A stretch of DNA of 64,000 nt. It comes from an uncultured Clostridia bacterium. GTDB lineage: Bacteria; Bacillota; Clostridia; Oscillospirales; Acutalibacteraceae. A model generated the notes under the pieces. That model saw only the letters and a program-made list of their open reading frames with translations. It was not told the origin of the DNA and did not search any database. The stretch covers positions 186,001 to 250,000 of the forward strand of contig CAMZEH010000001.1 in the NCBI GenBank assembly GCA_947305745.1, in the 5' to 3' direction. Positions 56,483 to 64,000 of the stretch are shown here, piece after piece. Both the position numbers and the translations under genes were made by a program. Position 1 is the first letter of the stretch. Each line of letters opens with the position of its first letter.

Positions 56483-58219
56483 ATGGCAGAATATTTATCT
56501 CCGGGAGTCTATGTCGAGGAATTTGACAGCGGCCCCACCCCGATGCAAGGTGTCGGAACAAGCACAGCAGGTTTTATTGGCGTGGCAGAAAAAGGTCCTG
56601 TAACGGGAGCACCCGTTTTGGTAACAGGTCCCGCAGACTTCACACGTAAGTTTGGCGGATATTTGCATGAGAGCGAGTTTGGTGAGTACAGATTCTTAGC
56701 TCATGCGGTAAACCACTTCTTTATCAATGGAGGGTCAAGAGCATTTGTAATGCGTGTAGCTCCTTCGGATGCGCAAATTGCTAAGGCGAAATGCGCAAAA
56801 GGTAAAGAAGGAGTACTGGATATCGAAGCTAAAAACCCGGGTTCATGGGGTAACACGGTAATCCTGACATTTGAACCTACTTCAGACAGCAAGACCCAGA
56901 TACTCGAAGATATTGGTGAAGGAAAATATCGTCTGAAAAACGCGGCAGGCTTTGATAAGGGCGACGTAGTTGCTCTTGAAGGCGCCGGAGAAACACAGTA
57001 CGGCGTTGTTAAAAATGCTACGGGAGACATCGTAACATTTGACACACCATTTGAAGGCAAAGTCGTCGACGATAAACTTTTACCGCAAATAACTATTAAG
57101 ACTTGCGAAATGAACGTAGTCGTTGACCACGAAGGTGATGTTGAAAAATATCCGAAAGTTTCGTTTAATGCTTTTGCACCGTCATTTATTGAAAAGGTGA
57201 TGAGCAAATCAGAAATAGTATTCCTGAAAGCCAAACCCGAATCGAGCGCAGTTGCTCCGATTGATATCGTAAAGCAAGTGTTCGGTAAAGACGGCGATGT
57301 AATAAAAGTAAGTCTTTCAGGCGGTACAAATGGTACAGCTTCAAAGCTTACAGATGATGATTTCATCGGTCAAGACAAAGGACCCGGCTCAAGAACAGGT
57401 ATTCAATCATTCCTTGATAATGCAGAAGTCAATATCATGGCAGTACCTGGTATTACAAGCGCAAACGTACAGCTTTCGCTCGTAAATCACTGCGAAAAAC
57501 TCGCCAGCAGATTTGCAGTTCTCGATATGCCGATGACGGCTAAGAGCGTAGCGGATATCATGGAGCACAGAGATATAGTCGACAGTGACTACTGTGCAAT
57601 GTATCACCCGTGGCTTCAGGTTTTCGACCCGCTCGATAAAAAGGATACATTCATTCCTCCTTCGGGTTCGGTTATGGGTATTTATGCGCGTAGCGACAAC
57701 TCAAGAGGTGTGCATAAAGCACCCGCAAACGAAGTCGTTGCAAATTGTACGGGACTTATGGTCAACTATAACGTTGCAGAACAAGATTTACTCAACCCGA
57801 AGGGCGTCAACCTAATAAGAAGATTCCCCGGTGCAGGAATAAGAGTTTGGGGCGCAAGGACAGCTTCTTCGAAAGCACTTTGGAAATACATCAACGTGAG
57901 AAGACTCTTCATTTACCTCGAAGAATCCATCAAAGCAAACACGAACTGGGTAGTATTTGAGCCCAACGACACGGCGCTTTGGTCGCGAGTAAGACGTACA
58001 ATCGAACTTTTCCTCGAGGGTATGTGGAGAACGGGAGCACTTGTGGGCGGTTCGCCTGATGAGGCATTCTTTGTGGATATCGGCCCGAACACAATGACTC
58101 AAGATGATATCGATAACGGCAGATTAATTTGCGTAATCGGTGTGGCACCGGTCAAACCTGCTGAGTTCGTAATTTTCAGAATTACCCAAAAAGCCGGCGG
58201 CGCAGAAGGTGAAGAATAA
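56483..58219 (+). CDS. Contractile injection system tail sheath protein
   Basis: A 578-residue sheath subunit. The N-terminus MAEYLSPGVYVEEFDSGPTP, followed by GVGTSTAGFIGVAEKGP, is the hallmark of phage-tail-like sheaths. The C-terminal domain ends WVVFEPNDTALWSRVRRTIE, then FLEGMWRTGALVG and a final FRITQKAGG strand that donates to neighbouring subunits. Contraction of such sheaths drives an inner tube through a target envelope. The first in-frame ATG is two codons upstream. The second is preferred by analogy with the family. It is followed by the tube gene, and there are no capsid, portal or terminase genes in the window, so a phage-derived injection device is favoured over a prophage. Confidence 0.93.
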   Translation: MAEYLSPGVYVEEFDSGPTPMQGVGTSTAGFIGVAEKGPVTGAPVLVTGPADFTRKFGGYLHESEFGEYRFLAHAVNHFFINGGSRAFVMRVAPSDAQIAKAKCAKGKEGVLDIEAKNPGSWGNTVILTFEPTSDSKTQILEDIGEGKYRLKNAAGFDKGDVVALEGAGETQYGVVKNATGDIVTFDTPFEGKVVDDKLLPQITIKTCEMNVVVDHEGDVEKYPKVSFNAFAPSFIEKVMSKSEIVFLKAKPESSAVAPIDIVKQVFGKDGDVIKVSLSGGTNGTASKLTDDDFIGQDKGPGSRTGIQSFLDNAEVNIMAVPGITSANVQLSLVNHCEKLASRFAVLDMPMTAKSVADIMEHRDIVDSDYCAMYHPWLQVFDPLDKKDTFIPPSGSVMGIYARSDNSRGVHKAPANEVVANCTGLMVNYNVAEQDLLNPKGVNLIRRFPGAGIRVWGARTASSKALWKYINVRRLFIYLEESIKANTNWVVFEPNDTALWSRVRRTIELFLEGMWRTGALVGGSPDEAFFVDIGPNTMTQDDIDNGRLICVIGVAPVKPAEFVIFRITQKAGGAEGEE

Positions 58220-58249
58220 ATAATTTAAAGGAAAGGAGAATGATTTTAT

Positions 58250-58771
58250 ATGCCAGAATTTGCTACTACCGGAATCCAGGACCTCGGTACGGGGGTGCTT
58301 TCAACCAACTCTACCGACGCAAACGGACTCCAAGCCCCAATAAGAGGTTTTAGATTTACCGCAAACTTTGAAGGACTCGGAACAACTTCGTTCCGTGAAG
58401 TTCAAGGATTTAATACGGACGTTGAAACAATAACATATCGTGAAGGCGGGTTTGGTTTCTTGACGACGAGAAAACTTCCCGGTATGGTGACGTACGGAGA
58501 GATTACGCTGAGCAAAGGCCTGTATTCAAGTCCGCTACTCTACAATTTCTTCAATGATTACCTCGAAGGGAACAATTTCAAACCGGTCAATGCGACGATT
58601 ATAGTTTATGATAACGCAGGACAACCTCAAGCGAGCTGGACTGTAATTAATGCATGGCCGTCAAGATATGAGTCAACCGGACTTAACGCAGAAAGCTCAG
58701 AAATCTTGGTCGAAACCTTGAACCTGCAACATGAAGGTATCAAGAGAGACGTCACAACCGCAGCAGGTTAA
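58250..58771 (+). CDS. Contractile injection system inner tube protein (gp19-like)
   Basis: A 173-residue member of the T4 gp19-like tube family (RFTANFEGLGTTSFREVQGF, ITYREGG, LSKGLYSSPLLYNFF, and a final EILVETLNLQHEGI). Hexameric rings of this protein stack into the rigid tube inside the sheath. The start follows AAGGAGAATG. It is 30 nt after the sheath gene, as expected. Confidence 0.92.
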   Translation: MPEFATTGIQDLGTGVLSTNSTDANGLQAPIRGFRFTANFEGLGTTSFREVQGFNTDVETITYREGGFGFLTTRKLPGMVTYGEITLSKGLYSSPLLYNFFNDYLEGNNFKPVNATIIVYDNAGQPQASWTVINAWPSRYESTGLNAESSEILVETLNLQHEGIKRDVTTAAG

Positions 58772-58865
58772 TTAATTTAAATATTTGAAATAGCGTTCTC
58801 CCTGCATACCGATAGATTTTGATATGTGGGGGGAACATATCAGATTAAAGGAAGAGTGATTATTA

Positions 58866-59246
58866 ATGGCAGCATCGATACCCTTTGAAACACAAGTAAA
58901 ATTTGAATTACCTAAAGGATATGTAGACAAGGAAGGCAAAGTACACAAAAAAGGCGTTATGAGACTTGCAAATGCGGCAGACGAAATAGCTCCGCTCAAT
59001 GACGCGAGAGTAAAGATGAACCCCGGATATCTTAGCATCTTGCTTTTGGAAAGAGTAATTACAAAACTCGGCGACCTAAAAACAATAGATGCCAATGTAA
59101 TAGAAAACCTGTTCACGGCCGATATGGCATATTTGCAAAATCTTTATCAAAAAATTAACGCCGTGGAACCACCGACAGCCACAGTAACTTGCCCGAAATG
59201 TAAACATCAGTTTGGGTATGAACTGCCTTTTTTCGGGGAAGCCTAA
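58866..59246 (+). CDS. Small injection-system assembly protein (tail assembly chaperone-like), zero-frame product
   Basis: A 126-residue protein. It has a beta-rich N-terminal part, a helical middle with RVKMNPGYLSILLLERVITKLGDL, and a C-terminal zinc-knuckle-like CPKCKHQF. Its position between the tube and later baseplate genes is that of tail assembly chaperones of contractile phages (XkdN/gpG position). The identity as a chaperone is inferred from position and from the frameshift signal at its 3' end. The last sense codons contain T-TTT-TTC (59228-59234), a classic -1 slippery heptamer. Confidence 0.75.
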   Translation: MAASIPFETQVKFELPKGYVDKEGKVHKKGVMRLANAADEIAPLNDARVKMNPGYLSILLLERVITKLGDLKTIDANVIENLFTADMAYLQNLYQKINAVEPPTATVTCPKCKHQFGYELPFFGEA

Positions 59247-59437
59247 AAAGTTATCCCGAGTCGGTACTTTATGAAGAGATAGCTTTTTTGGCTTATTATT
59301 TTCACTGGTCCAGGCACGAAATTATGCATTTGACCCACAAAGAAAGAATAAAATTCTGTTCCGAAATTTCAAAAATCAATAAGAAAACAAATGGTTCGGA
59401 AAAAACCGGTCAGAAAAATATTTTTGATATATCATAA
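59228..59437 (+). CDS. -1 frame extension of the assembly protein (DUF6760-like), probably made by programmed frameshifting
   Basis: A frame open from 59222 to a TAA at 59435 that has no ATG, GTG or TTG before its conserved-looking part. A slip of -1 at T-TTT-TTC continues directly into RGSLKSYPESVLYEE, then IAFLAYYFHWSRHEIMHL and THKERIKFCSEI. This resembles the small DUF6760-type proteins that follow tube genes in injection-system clusters (recalled, not searched). The fusion product would be about 190 residues instead of 126. A TCGGG / CCCGA stem (59233-59259) sits directly after the heptamer. Independent initiation from the TTG at 59288 would lose the YPESVLYEE part and has no ribosome site. 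Confidence 0.7.
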   Translation, partial: FFRGSLKSYPESVLYEEIAFLAYYFHWSRHEIMHLTHKERIKFCSEISKINKKTNGSEKTGQKNIFDIS

Positions 59438-59464
59438 AAATAATTTTTTGGGAGGAGCTTTAAA

Positions 59465-60520
59465 ATGCTAACTGCAGACAGCATGGAGAATATGGGCGGG
59501 CTCATTGTCGACAGAATACCAAAACCTCGTGTTTCGGCTATGGACAATTTGCTTACGGGCTTCAATTTTATCGTTTCTCTCAATGAATTCACTTATGGAT
59601 TTCAAAATGTTTCCAATATTCAGCGTCACCGCGAAGTCGGTTATCACATGGAAGGCGGCGTGAACGATCACCAAATTATGGTCGGACGTCCAAATGATAA
59701 TATTTATACTTTGTCGCTAAGGCGTGGGTATATTATACATGCTCCCGACGATGTGGTAAACAAGTTCGCAGTGGCTGGAGTTGCAAGAATTCCAAATGAA
59801 GTCGCACGAAAAGCGGCTCTTATAGCTTTGAATGCAAGCAGCCCGCAAGCGGCACTTGAAAACGGCCCCGCTCCGGGTTTTATACAGGTTTACAGTAGAC
59901 GTAAAAAACTTGTTGCAATGTTTTCGTTTTTGTCGCTCGGTATGACCGAGTGGACGTTTTCGGATCTTGATGCGCAGTCGAGCGAAGCACTTTTTGAAAA
60001 CATTACAATCGCCCACACGGGGCTGACGCTTCTTCCCGCGACGTGGCTTCCGAGTGCTACGCAAGCTGTTATGGGCTGGACGGGCGCTACTGAAGACAGT
60101 ATGGCAACTATGGCAGAAATAATGGAGAAAAACAAAAAGGAGTTTGAAAAAAGACAAGCACAAATCCAAGAACTCGAGAAGCAAAAAAGCGCTCTTGATA
60201 ACGAAAGAATAGAACTGCTTCATAAGCGTGATGAAATACTTGCCGAACGCAATCAACGAGCCGAAGAAAGCAGGAAGAAATCCGAAGAAGAAAAGGATGC
60301 TACGCTCGAGAGCATAGAGAAAGCTCGTGAAGAGAGCGCAAAATCAAGGGAGCAAGAGCGTGAAGCAGCCGAAGCTGCAAGAGCAGAGTCCGAGAAAGCC
60401 AAAGAAGAGCAATCTAAAGCAAATGCTGAAGCTTTGAAAGTGCGCCAGGAAGAGCAAAAATCAAACTACGAACGCAGAATGAACGCACAGCGAGGAAGGG
60501 CTGAAAGACAGGGTAGTTAA
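59465..60520 (+). CDS. Second gp19-like tube protein with long coiled-coil C-terminal extension
   Basis: A 351-residue protein. Residues 1 to about 215 form a second, diverged tube-like domain (DNLLTGFNFIVSLNEFTYGFQ, YHMEGGVNDHQIM, LRRGYIIHAPDDV, and a final SEALFENITIAHTGLTLLP). Such a second tube paralogue is often the baseplate-proximal tube ring. Unusually, about 130 residues of Glu/Lys/Arg-rich coiled coil follow. The reading frame continues in phase after the TAA for 25 more codons of the same Glu/Lys-rich composition (to a TAA at 60596), so the stop may be a recent nonsense mutation or a read-through site. The GGGAGGAG site precedes the ATG. Confidence 0.82.
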   Translation: MLTADSMENMGGLIVDRIPKPRVSAMDNLLTGFNFIVSLNEFTYGFQNVSNIQRHREVGYHMEGGVNDHQIMVGRPNDNIYTLSLRRGYIIHAPDDVVNKFAVAGVARIPNEVARKAALIALNASSPQAALENGPAPGFIQVYSRRKKLVAMFSFLSLGMTEWTFSDLDAQSSEALFENITIAHTGLTLLPATWLPSATQAVMGWTGATEDSMATMAEIMEKNKKEFEKRQAQIQELEKQKSALDNERIELLHKRDEILAERNQRAEESRKKSEEEKDATLESIEKAREESAKSREQEREAAEAARAESEKAKEEQSKANAEALKVRQEEQKSNYERRMNAQRGRAERQGS

Positions 60521-60641
60521 GACGAGGCGAACATCGAAAAAGTTCATCAGTCTACCGAAAAAGCCGAACAGAATATGAGGGACGAAAATAATTCGTAATT
60601 AGTTCTAGTATCAAAAAGGTTTATAGAGAGGTGAAAATTTT

Positions 60642-61298
60642 TTGCAACAGAATACAAATGAGTTTCAGAACACCGAGGTTAATTTTGATTCCGATTACGA
60701 AATCAGGATAGCCGAAATAAATGCGGCTCTGGAACGCAATAAAATGCAGATGGAGGAAATCGAAAAAGCGCTGGCCGAGATTGATGCCAAAAAAATATTC
60801 ACTCTTAAAGAGCTTCGAGATATGGAAAAACAAAAACAGCGAGAAGCTGAAGAAAAGCTCGAAAACGAAAAGCGCATGATAGATTTAATTACCGCAGAGG
60901 CACTCGAAAAAGCTGAGGCGGTCAGAAAAAACGCCGTAACCCAAGGGGAAAAGGCTATTGCCGAAGAAAAAGCACGTGATATAGAGCTTGAAGCGATTAA
61001 ACACGAACTCGATATACGAAAGATGATAATAAAAGAGAACGAGGCATTACTCGAAGATGTTCTTGCAAGGCTTGCGATGGAAGAAAGTGCTTTTCAAAAA
61101 TATAAAAAAGCGAGTATGACAGGGAGCAAAAAAGATGGAAGTTATTTGGATATCAGAGAGACGATCTATAAGATAAAAAGCAAAAAAGACGCATCATTTT
61201 CGCAGTATAAAAGTCTGAAATCGCTTATCGAAAAGCAGACGGCAAAAATCGAAAAAGCACAAAATTCGCTAAAAAACATATATCAAAAATTAGGTTAA
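60642..61298 (+). CDS. Coiled-coil protein of the injection-system operon
   Basis: A 218-residue protein, almost entirely Glu/Lys/Ala/Ile heptad-like helix from about residue 20 to 215 with a short break near 155-165 (MTGSKKDGSYLD). There is no signal peptide or membrane helix. The TTG start follows GAGAGGTG. It lies between the second tube gene and the 742-residue gene. A structural, chaperone or adaptor role in assembly is possible, but I recognise no family. Confidence 0.65.
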   Translation: MQQNTNEFQNTEVNFDSDYEIRIAEINAALERNKMQMEEIEKALAEIDAKKIFTLKELRDMEKQKQREAEEKLENEKRMIDLITAEALEKAEAVRKNAVTQGEKAIAEEKARDIELEAIKHELDIRKMIIKENEALLEDVLARLAMEESAFQKYKKASMTGSKKDGSYLDIRETIYKIKSKKDASFSQYKSLKSLIEKQTAKIEKAQNSLKNIYQKLG

Positions 61299-61324
61299 TC
61301 AAACATTAGTCAGGAAGGTATTCG

Positions 61325-63553
61325 ATGGACAAGAAACCCAAAGAAGAAAACAAAAAATTGCCGGAACTTATTAAAGTTAAATCTCCTGTAAGCTTTGTTC
61401 AGCTTACGGGCAATGATAAGTTTTGCAATAGTTTTTTTACAAAATCTTCCATGACGGTTTTGCCCACCGATAGTACTGAAGAAAACTACCGAGCTGAGAG
61501 TCTTATATATACGACCCCGCCGAGTTCGGATTTTGATTCTGAGGCTTTTGCCACGATTATAGACCTTCTTAATCAGCTAAAAGCCGCAACGAGCGAGCAA
61601 AATGTTTTCGTACAGAATAATACCGTAGTCAGAGAGCAAATTTTACGCCAGCTCAAGAATGAAATTTCAAAAGCGGGCGATAATTTAACAAATAATCAAA
61701 TTCAAAATTTGGAAGTAGTTTCGAGCAATAATTTCGATGAGCAAACGCTCACGGATATTTTGAAATCACTTCTTGAAACGTCAAAAAAAAAATTAGATAA
61801 AAAAGAAAAATTAGTTTACAAAAATAAAGAAGCCGCGAAGTCCGGCAAAATAAGCACGGCGCGTATAGCCGAAGATTATCTTAAAATACTTAAAAACGTG
61901 CATCACTATGCAGAAGTAGTGGAGGGCGTTTTTAACCATGTAAGCAGCAAAAAAATAATACATAAATCGTCAGAAAAAGATAAACCGGAGAAAACCCCGA
62001 AAGAAAAAATCACTCCAAAAACCGAAAAAAATGTCAGTAGAATAAAACACATTTCGAGTGAGATAAACAATATACTAAGCCCGAAAATAATTGAAGAAAT
62101 AGAGGAATCGTTCGAGAAAAAAATCGTAAATAAACTCGGGCTTATTTCTCCGATTGTAAAGCTCCAGTCAAAAATTTCAGAGCTTAGTGTAATCACAAAC
62201 GTAGATAAAATCGTAAATCAAGTTGTAGAGCGTACGGTTCCGAAAGTACTCAAGACAAATACAAGGCTTATAAATAAAATCGTCGATAGGTCGGAAATCG
62301 AGCAAATCAAGGAGCATATCCTATCGCACGAAGAACAGTATCAAGTCGATAAAGCCGTGCATAAGCGCAGCCTCGATAGGATATACAACGACATCCGCAA
62401 AGTCTACAGCACAAAGAATATTTCCGAAAACGTATTCGAAATTCTTAAGTCTTCAAAATTCAGAAATGTGAATTTCGAAGAAGCAATCAAGAAAAATCTT
62501 CTTAAAGTTACGTCAAAAAATGAAGTAGTAAACAGAATTAAGAACATTTACGAAAAGCAAATTCAAAAATCACAGACAAATAGAGTTATAGATAAAAGCG
62601 AGCGCATAAACAGAGAAAACGTAGAAGTTTTGGATACCGAAGAGCGCTCGGCTATTGAAGATGTAGTAAACGTCAGGCGAAATAACAGAAGTCTGGAAAC
62701 GCGTTTTTCAGAGCAGACGAATTTGGCTCAGAAAATTTTAAATAATATAAATTCCAGAAGCATAAACTACAAAACGCTCATAAACAGCCTTGATACGATT
62801 ACGAACAAGTCGCACGAGCAAAAAGAAATCCTGAAAAGAATTTTCACGTCGCACTTGATTGACGCCGAAGAAGGCTCAAAGATGCTGCGCACGGAAAAAA
62901 TAGATAAATTTATTAAAAAGCATCGCAAGCTTATTCTTTCGGATAAAGATTACAGAATAGCCGAAAAAATCGAAGAATTCACCCCAATTTATCTGAAGGA
63001 AAAAGTAATTAATAATAAAGAAATTCAAAATGTCGTCGAAGAAAATATAAATAAAGTCCTGACGCCGAAAATTCTTACGGAAAATAAAATAAAGCTTACG
63101 ACGAAAGATATATTCCGAAATATAGTTACTCCGAAAATAACAAAACATATAAAGAATGTTAGCCAAAATCAGATGGAATATCTGGTGCATAGAGATGTAA
63201 CCACACCTGTGGAGCGCTACCTTGATTATACCGAAACTCCGTACATGGTCTATAAGGAAGATCCGAAATTTATAGCCCCCGAAAAAGCAGCGGAAAGCAA
63301 GAGTTCCGAAATACACAAACCCTCGCTGAAAAGCAATGAAGAACCTCATATTGAAGAAATTATTCAGCCTGAGGTAATAGATACAAAAAGACTCGAAAAA
63401 GATATTATTTCCAAAACGCTCAGCAAAAACGACGTTGCGCAAATGATACATTCATATATGCGAGACGTGAATGTTGATAATATTTCAAGAGAAGTAATGG
63501 GTAGGGTAGAAACAAAACTGCGCATGGATAAGCGTAGAAACGGAATTTTTTAG
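61325..63553 (+). CDS. Large helical protein in the tape-measure position (candidate tape measure or novel component)
   Basis: A 742-residue, charged, mostly helical protein without signal peptide or membrane helix. After a short N-terminal segment comes a long Asn/Lys/Ile-rich region with repeated VxNKIVDR/VINxVVxR-like pieces (for example around residues 300-330 and 410-440). The C-terminus, DIISKTLSKNDVAQMIHSYM then MGRVETKLRMDKRRNG, is a distinct small domain. In contractile tails a gene of this size between tube/chaperone and hub is normally the tape measure, whose helical length sets tube length. The sequence lacks the hydrophobic segments usual for phage tape measures, so the assignment is positional only. 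Confidence 0.55.
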   Translation: MDKKPKEENKKLPELIKVKSPVSFVQLTGNDKFCNSFFTKSSMTVLPTDSTEENYRAESLIYTTPPSSDFDSEAFATIIDLLNQLKAATSEQNVFVQNNTVVREQILRQLKNEISKAGDNLTNNQIQNLEVVSSNNFDEQTLTDILKSLLETSKKKLDKKEKLVYKNKEAAKSGKISTARIAEDYLKILKNVHHYAEVVEGVFNHVSSKKIIHKSSEKDKPEKTPKEKITPKTEKNVSRIKHISSEINNILSPKIIEEIEESFEKKIVNKLGLISPIVKLQSKISELSVITNVDKIVNQVVERTVPKVLKTNTRLINKIVDRSEIEQIKEHILSHEEQYQVDKAVHKRSLDRIYNDIRKVYSTKNISENVFEILKSSKFRNVNFEEAIKKNLLKVTSKNEVVNRIKNIYEKQIQKSQTNRVIDKSERINRENVEVLDTEERSAIEDVVNVRRNNRSLETRFSEQTNLAQKILNNINSRSINYKTLINSLDTITNKSHEQKEILKRIFTSHLIDAEEGSKMLRTEKIDKFIKKHRKLILSDKDYRIAEKIEEFTPIYLKEKVINNKEIQNVVEENINKVLTPKILTENKIKLTTKDIFRNIVTPKITKHIKNVSQNQMEYLVHRDVTTPVERYLDYTETPYMVYKEDPKFIAPEKAAESKSSEIHKPSLKSNEEPHIEEIIQPEVIDTKRLEKDIISKTLSKNDVAQMIHSYMRDVNVDNISREVMGRVETKLRMDKRRNGIF

Positions 63554-63583
63554 AATTTATGATTACGAAAAGGACTGCATTAT

Positions 63584-64000
63584 ATGTCTTTACTATCAAA
63601 AATTAAATCTGCTGCGTCTGGTAAGATAGGCGATGCGTTAAATAAAGGAACAGGCGGGTTGCTTTCGAGCGGTAGCAGTAAGAGTTCGGCCAAAGGTTAC
63701 AGCAATGGTTTTGAAGTGGTTGTAAAAATAGGTGACAAAGAAATAAAAAACAGTGAAACGCTTATCACGCAAGTGATGGTGGATAGCGGCACACCGCCAG
63801 AGGCTGGGATTTGCGAAATAGGCATATCGACCCCGGCTCATAGGTTTTGCACAGAGGACAAAATACAGCTGAGTGAAGAATTTACTCAAATAAAGATAGG
63901 ACAACCGCTTGAAATCCAGGTGGCCAGCACTTTTCATTCCGGAAAACCTACGAATTTATCCACCGTTTTTAAAGGTTTTGTTGAAAAAGCCGAGTATGGT
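63584..64000 (+). CDS. Baseplate hub protein, VgrG/gpD-like (3' truncated by window)
   Basis: The first 139 residues of a protein running off the window. After a Gly/Ser-rich N-terminus come segments typical of the hub: GFEVVVKIGDKEI, ITQVMVDSGTPPEAGICEIGIS, IKIGQPLEIQVAS and TVFKGFVEKAEYG. This is the pattern of the first gp27-like domain of phage D proteins and VgrG. The ATG follows AAAAGGAC. The hub carries the spike and often the effector in such systems, so the unseen downstream genes should include the spike, LysM, baseplate and ATPase genes. Confidence 0.78.
   Translation, partial: MSLLSKIKSAASGKIGDALNKGTGGLLSSGSSKSSAKGYSNGFEVVVKIGDKEIKNSETLITQVMVDSGTPPEAGICEIGISTPAHRFCTEDKIQLSEEFTQIKIGQPLEIQVASTFHSGKPTNLSTVFKGFVEKAEYG

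Noticed and set aside
1..64000. CRISPR arrays, insertion sequences, integrase or attachment sites
   Set aside because: No regularly spaced direct repeats, transposase or integrase frames, or long terminal inverted repeats were seen. The tRNA-Val gene has no repeated 3' end nearby.

Overview
The window looks like a low-to-moderate GC clostridial (Bacillota) chromosome. The evidence is a GTP-type PEP carboxykinase, a PTS operon with HPr, pyruvate:ferredoxin oxidoreductase, an archaeal-type prolyl-tRNA synthetase, GdpP next to L9, TepA next to FtsK, DegV, and a PBP5-like carboxypeptidase. There is no insertion sequence, CRISPR array or rRNA. Most of the window is housekeeping, but about ten orphan genes of unknown function sit between housekeeping units, most of them as single-gene cassettes with their own promoter and terminator. 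One encodes a C-terminal RING-HC domain, the fold of eukaryotic E3 ubiquitin ligases. Together with a contractile injection system at the right end, this suggests a bacterium that lives with or inside eukaryotic cells, for example a protist or gut symbiont. The lifestyle is inference.

Layout. 1-2.9 kb: end of an NHLP/bacteriocin-type ABC export pair. 3-4 kb: two paralogous small proteins (reverse strand). 4-7.3 kb: LCP cell-wall ligase and pckG (reverse). 7.5-12 kb: a complete sugar PTS (HPr, EI, IIA, IICB). 12-14 kb: tRNA-Val, two Sec-secreted orphan proteins and a possible structured RNA between them. 14-25.3 kb: tyrS (reverse), rpoB-rpoC, a D-Ala-D-Ala carboxypeptidase and an S1-repeat protein. 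25.4-33 kb: orphan gene, GNAT, a reverse proS-mazG-nifJ cluster and the RING gene. 33-41.4 kb: rplM-rpsI, degV, rpsT, a double-glycine-leader protein, tepA, uppP, ftsK, ComEC-like hydrolase and DUF3006-like protein. 41.5-51.3 kb: two orphan genes, kimA-like, a glutamine-type ABC importer, tsaE-tsaB-rpiB-upp and a nucleotide-sugar dehydratase. 51.3-55 kb: rplI-gdpP (reverse), orphan gene and mazF. 55.3-64 kb: a contractile injection system (CIS) operon (sheath, tube, chaperone, second tube protein, coiled-coil protein, 742-residue protein, hub) that runs off the window.

Three things stand out. (1) Five scattered orphan genes, including the RING gene, share one promoter module: a 29-30 bp box around TTAAATTTATCTAAAAT directly abutting a TTGACA-like -35. 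This is followed in three of them by a (TA)n tract of about 10-11 repeats as the spacer to the -10. The spacer differs between copies (17, 17, 25, 11 and 3 nt), which suggests a regulon of host-interaction genes that may be phase-variable through slippage. (2) In the CIS operon a small conserved-looking reading frame has no start codon. It is joined to the preceding gene by a textbook T-TTT-TTC slippery heptamer, predicting a programmed -1 frameshift like that of phage tail assembly chaperones. (3) Several export routes coexist: the NHLP-type ABC pair, a protein with a canonical double-glycine leader, Sec-secreted orphans and the CIS.
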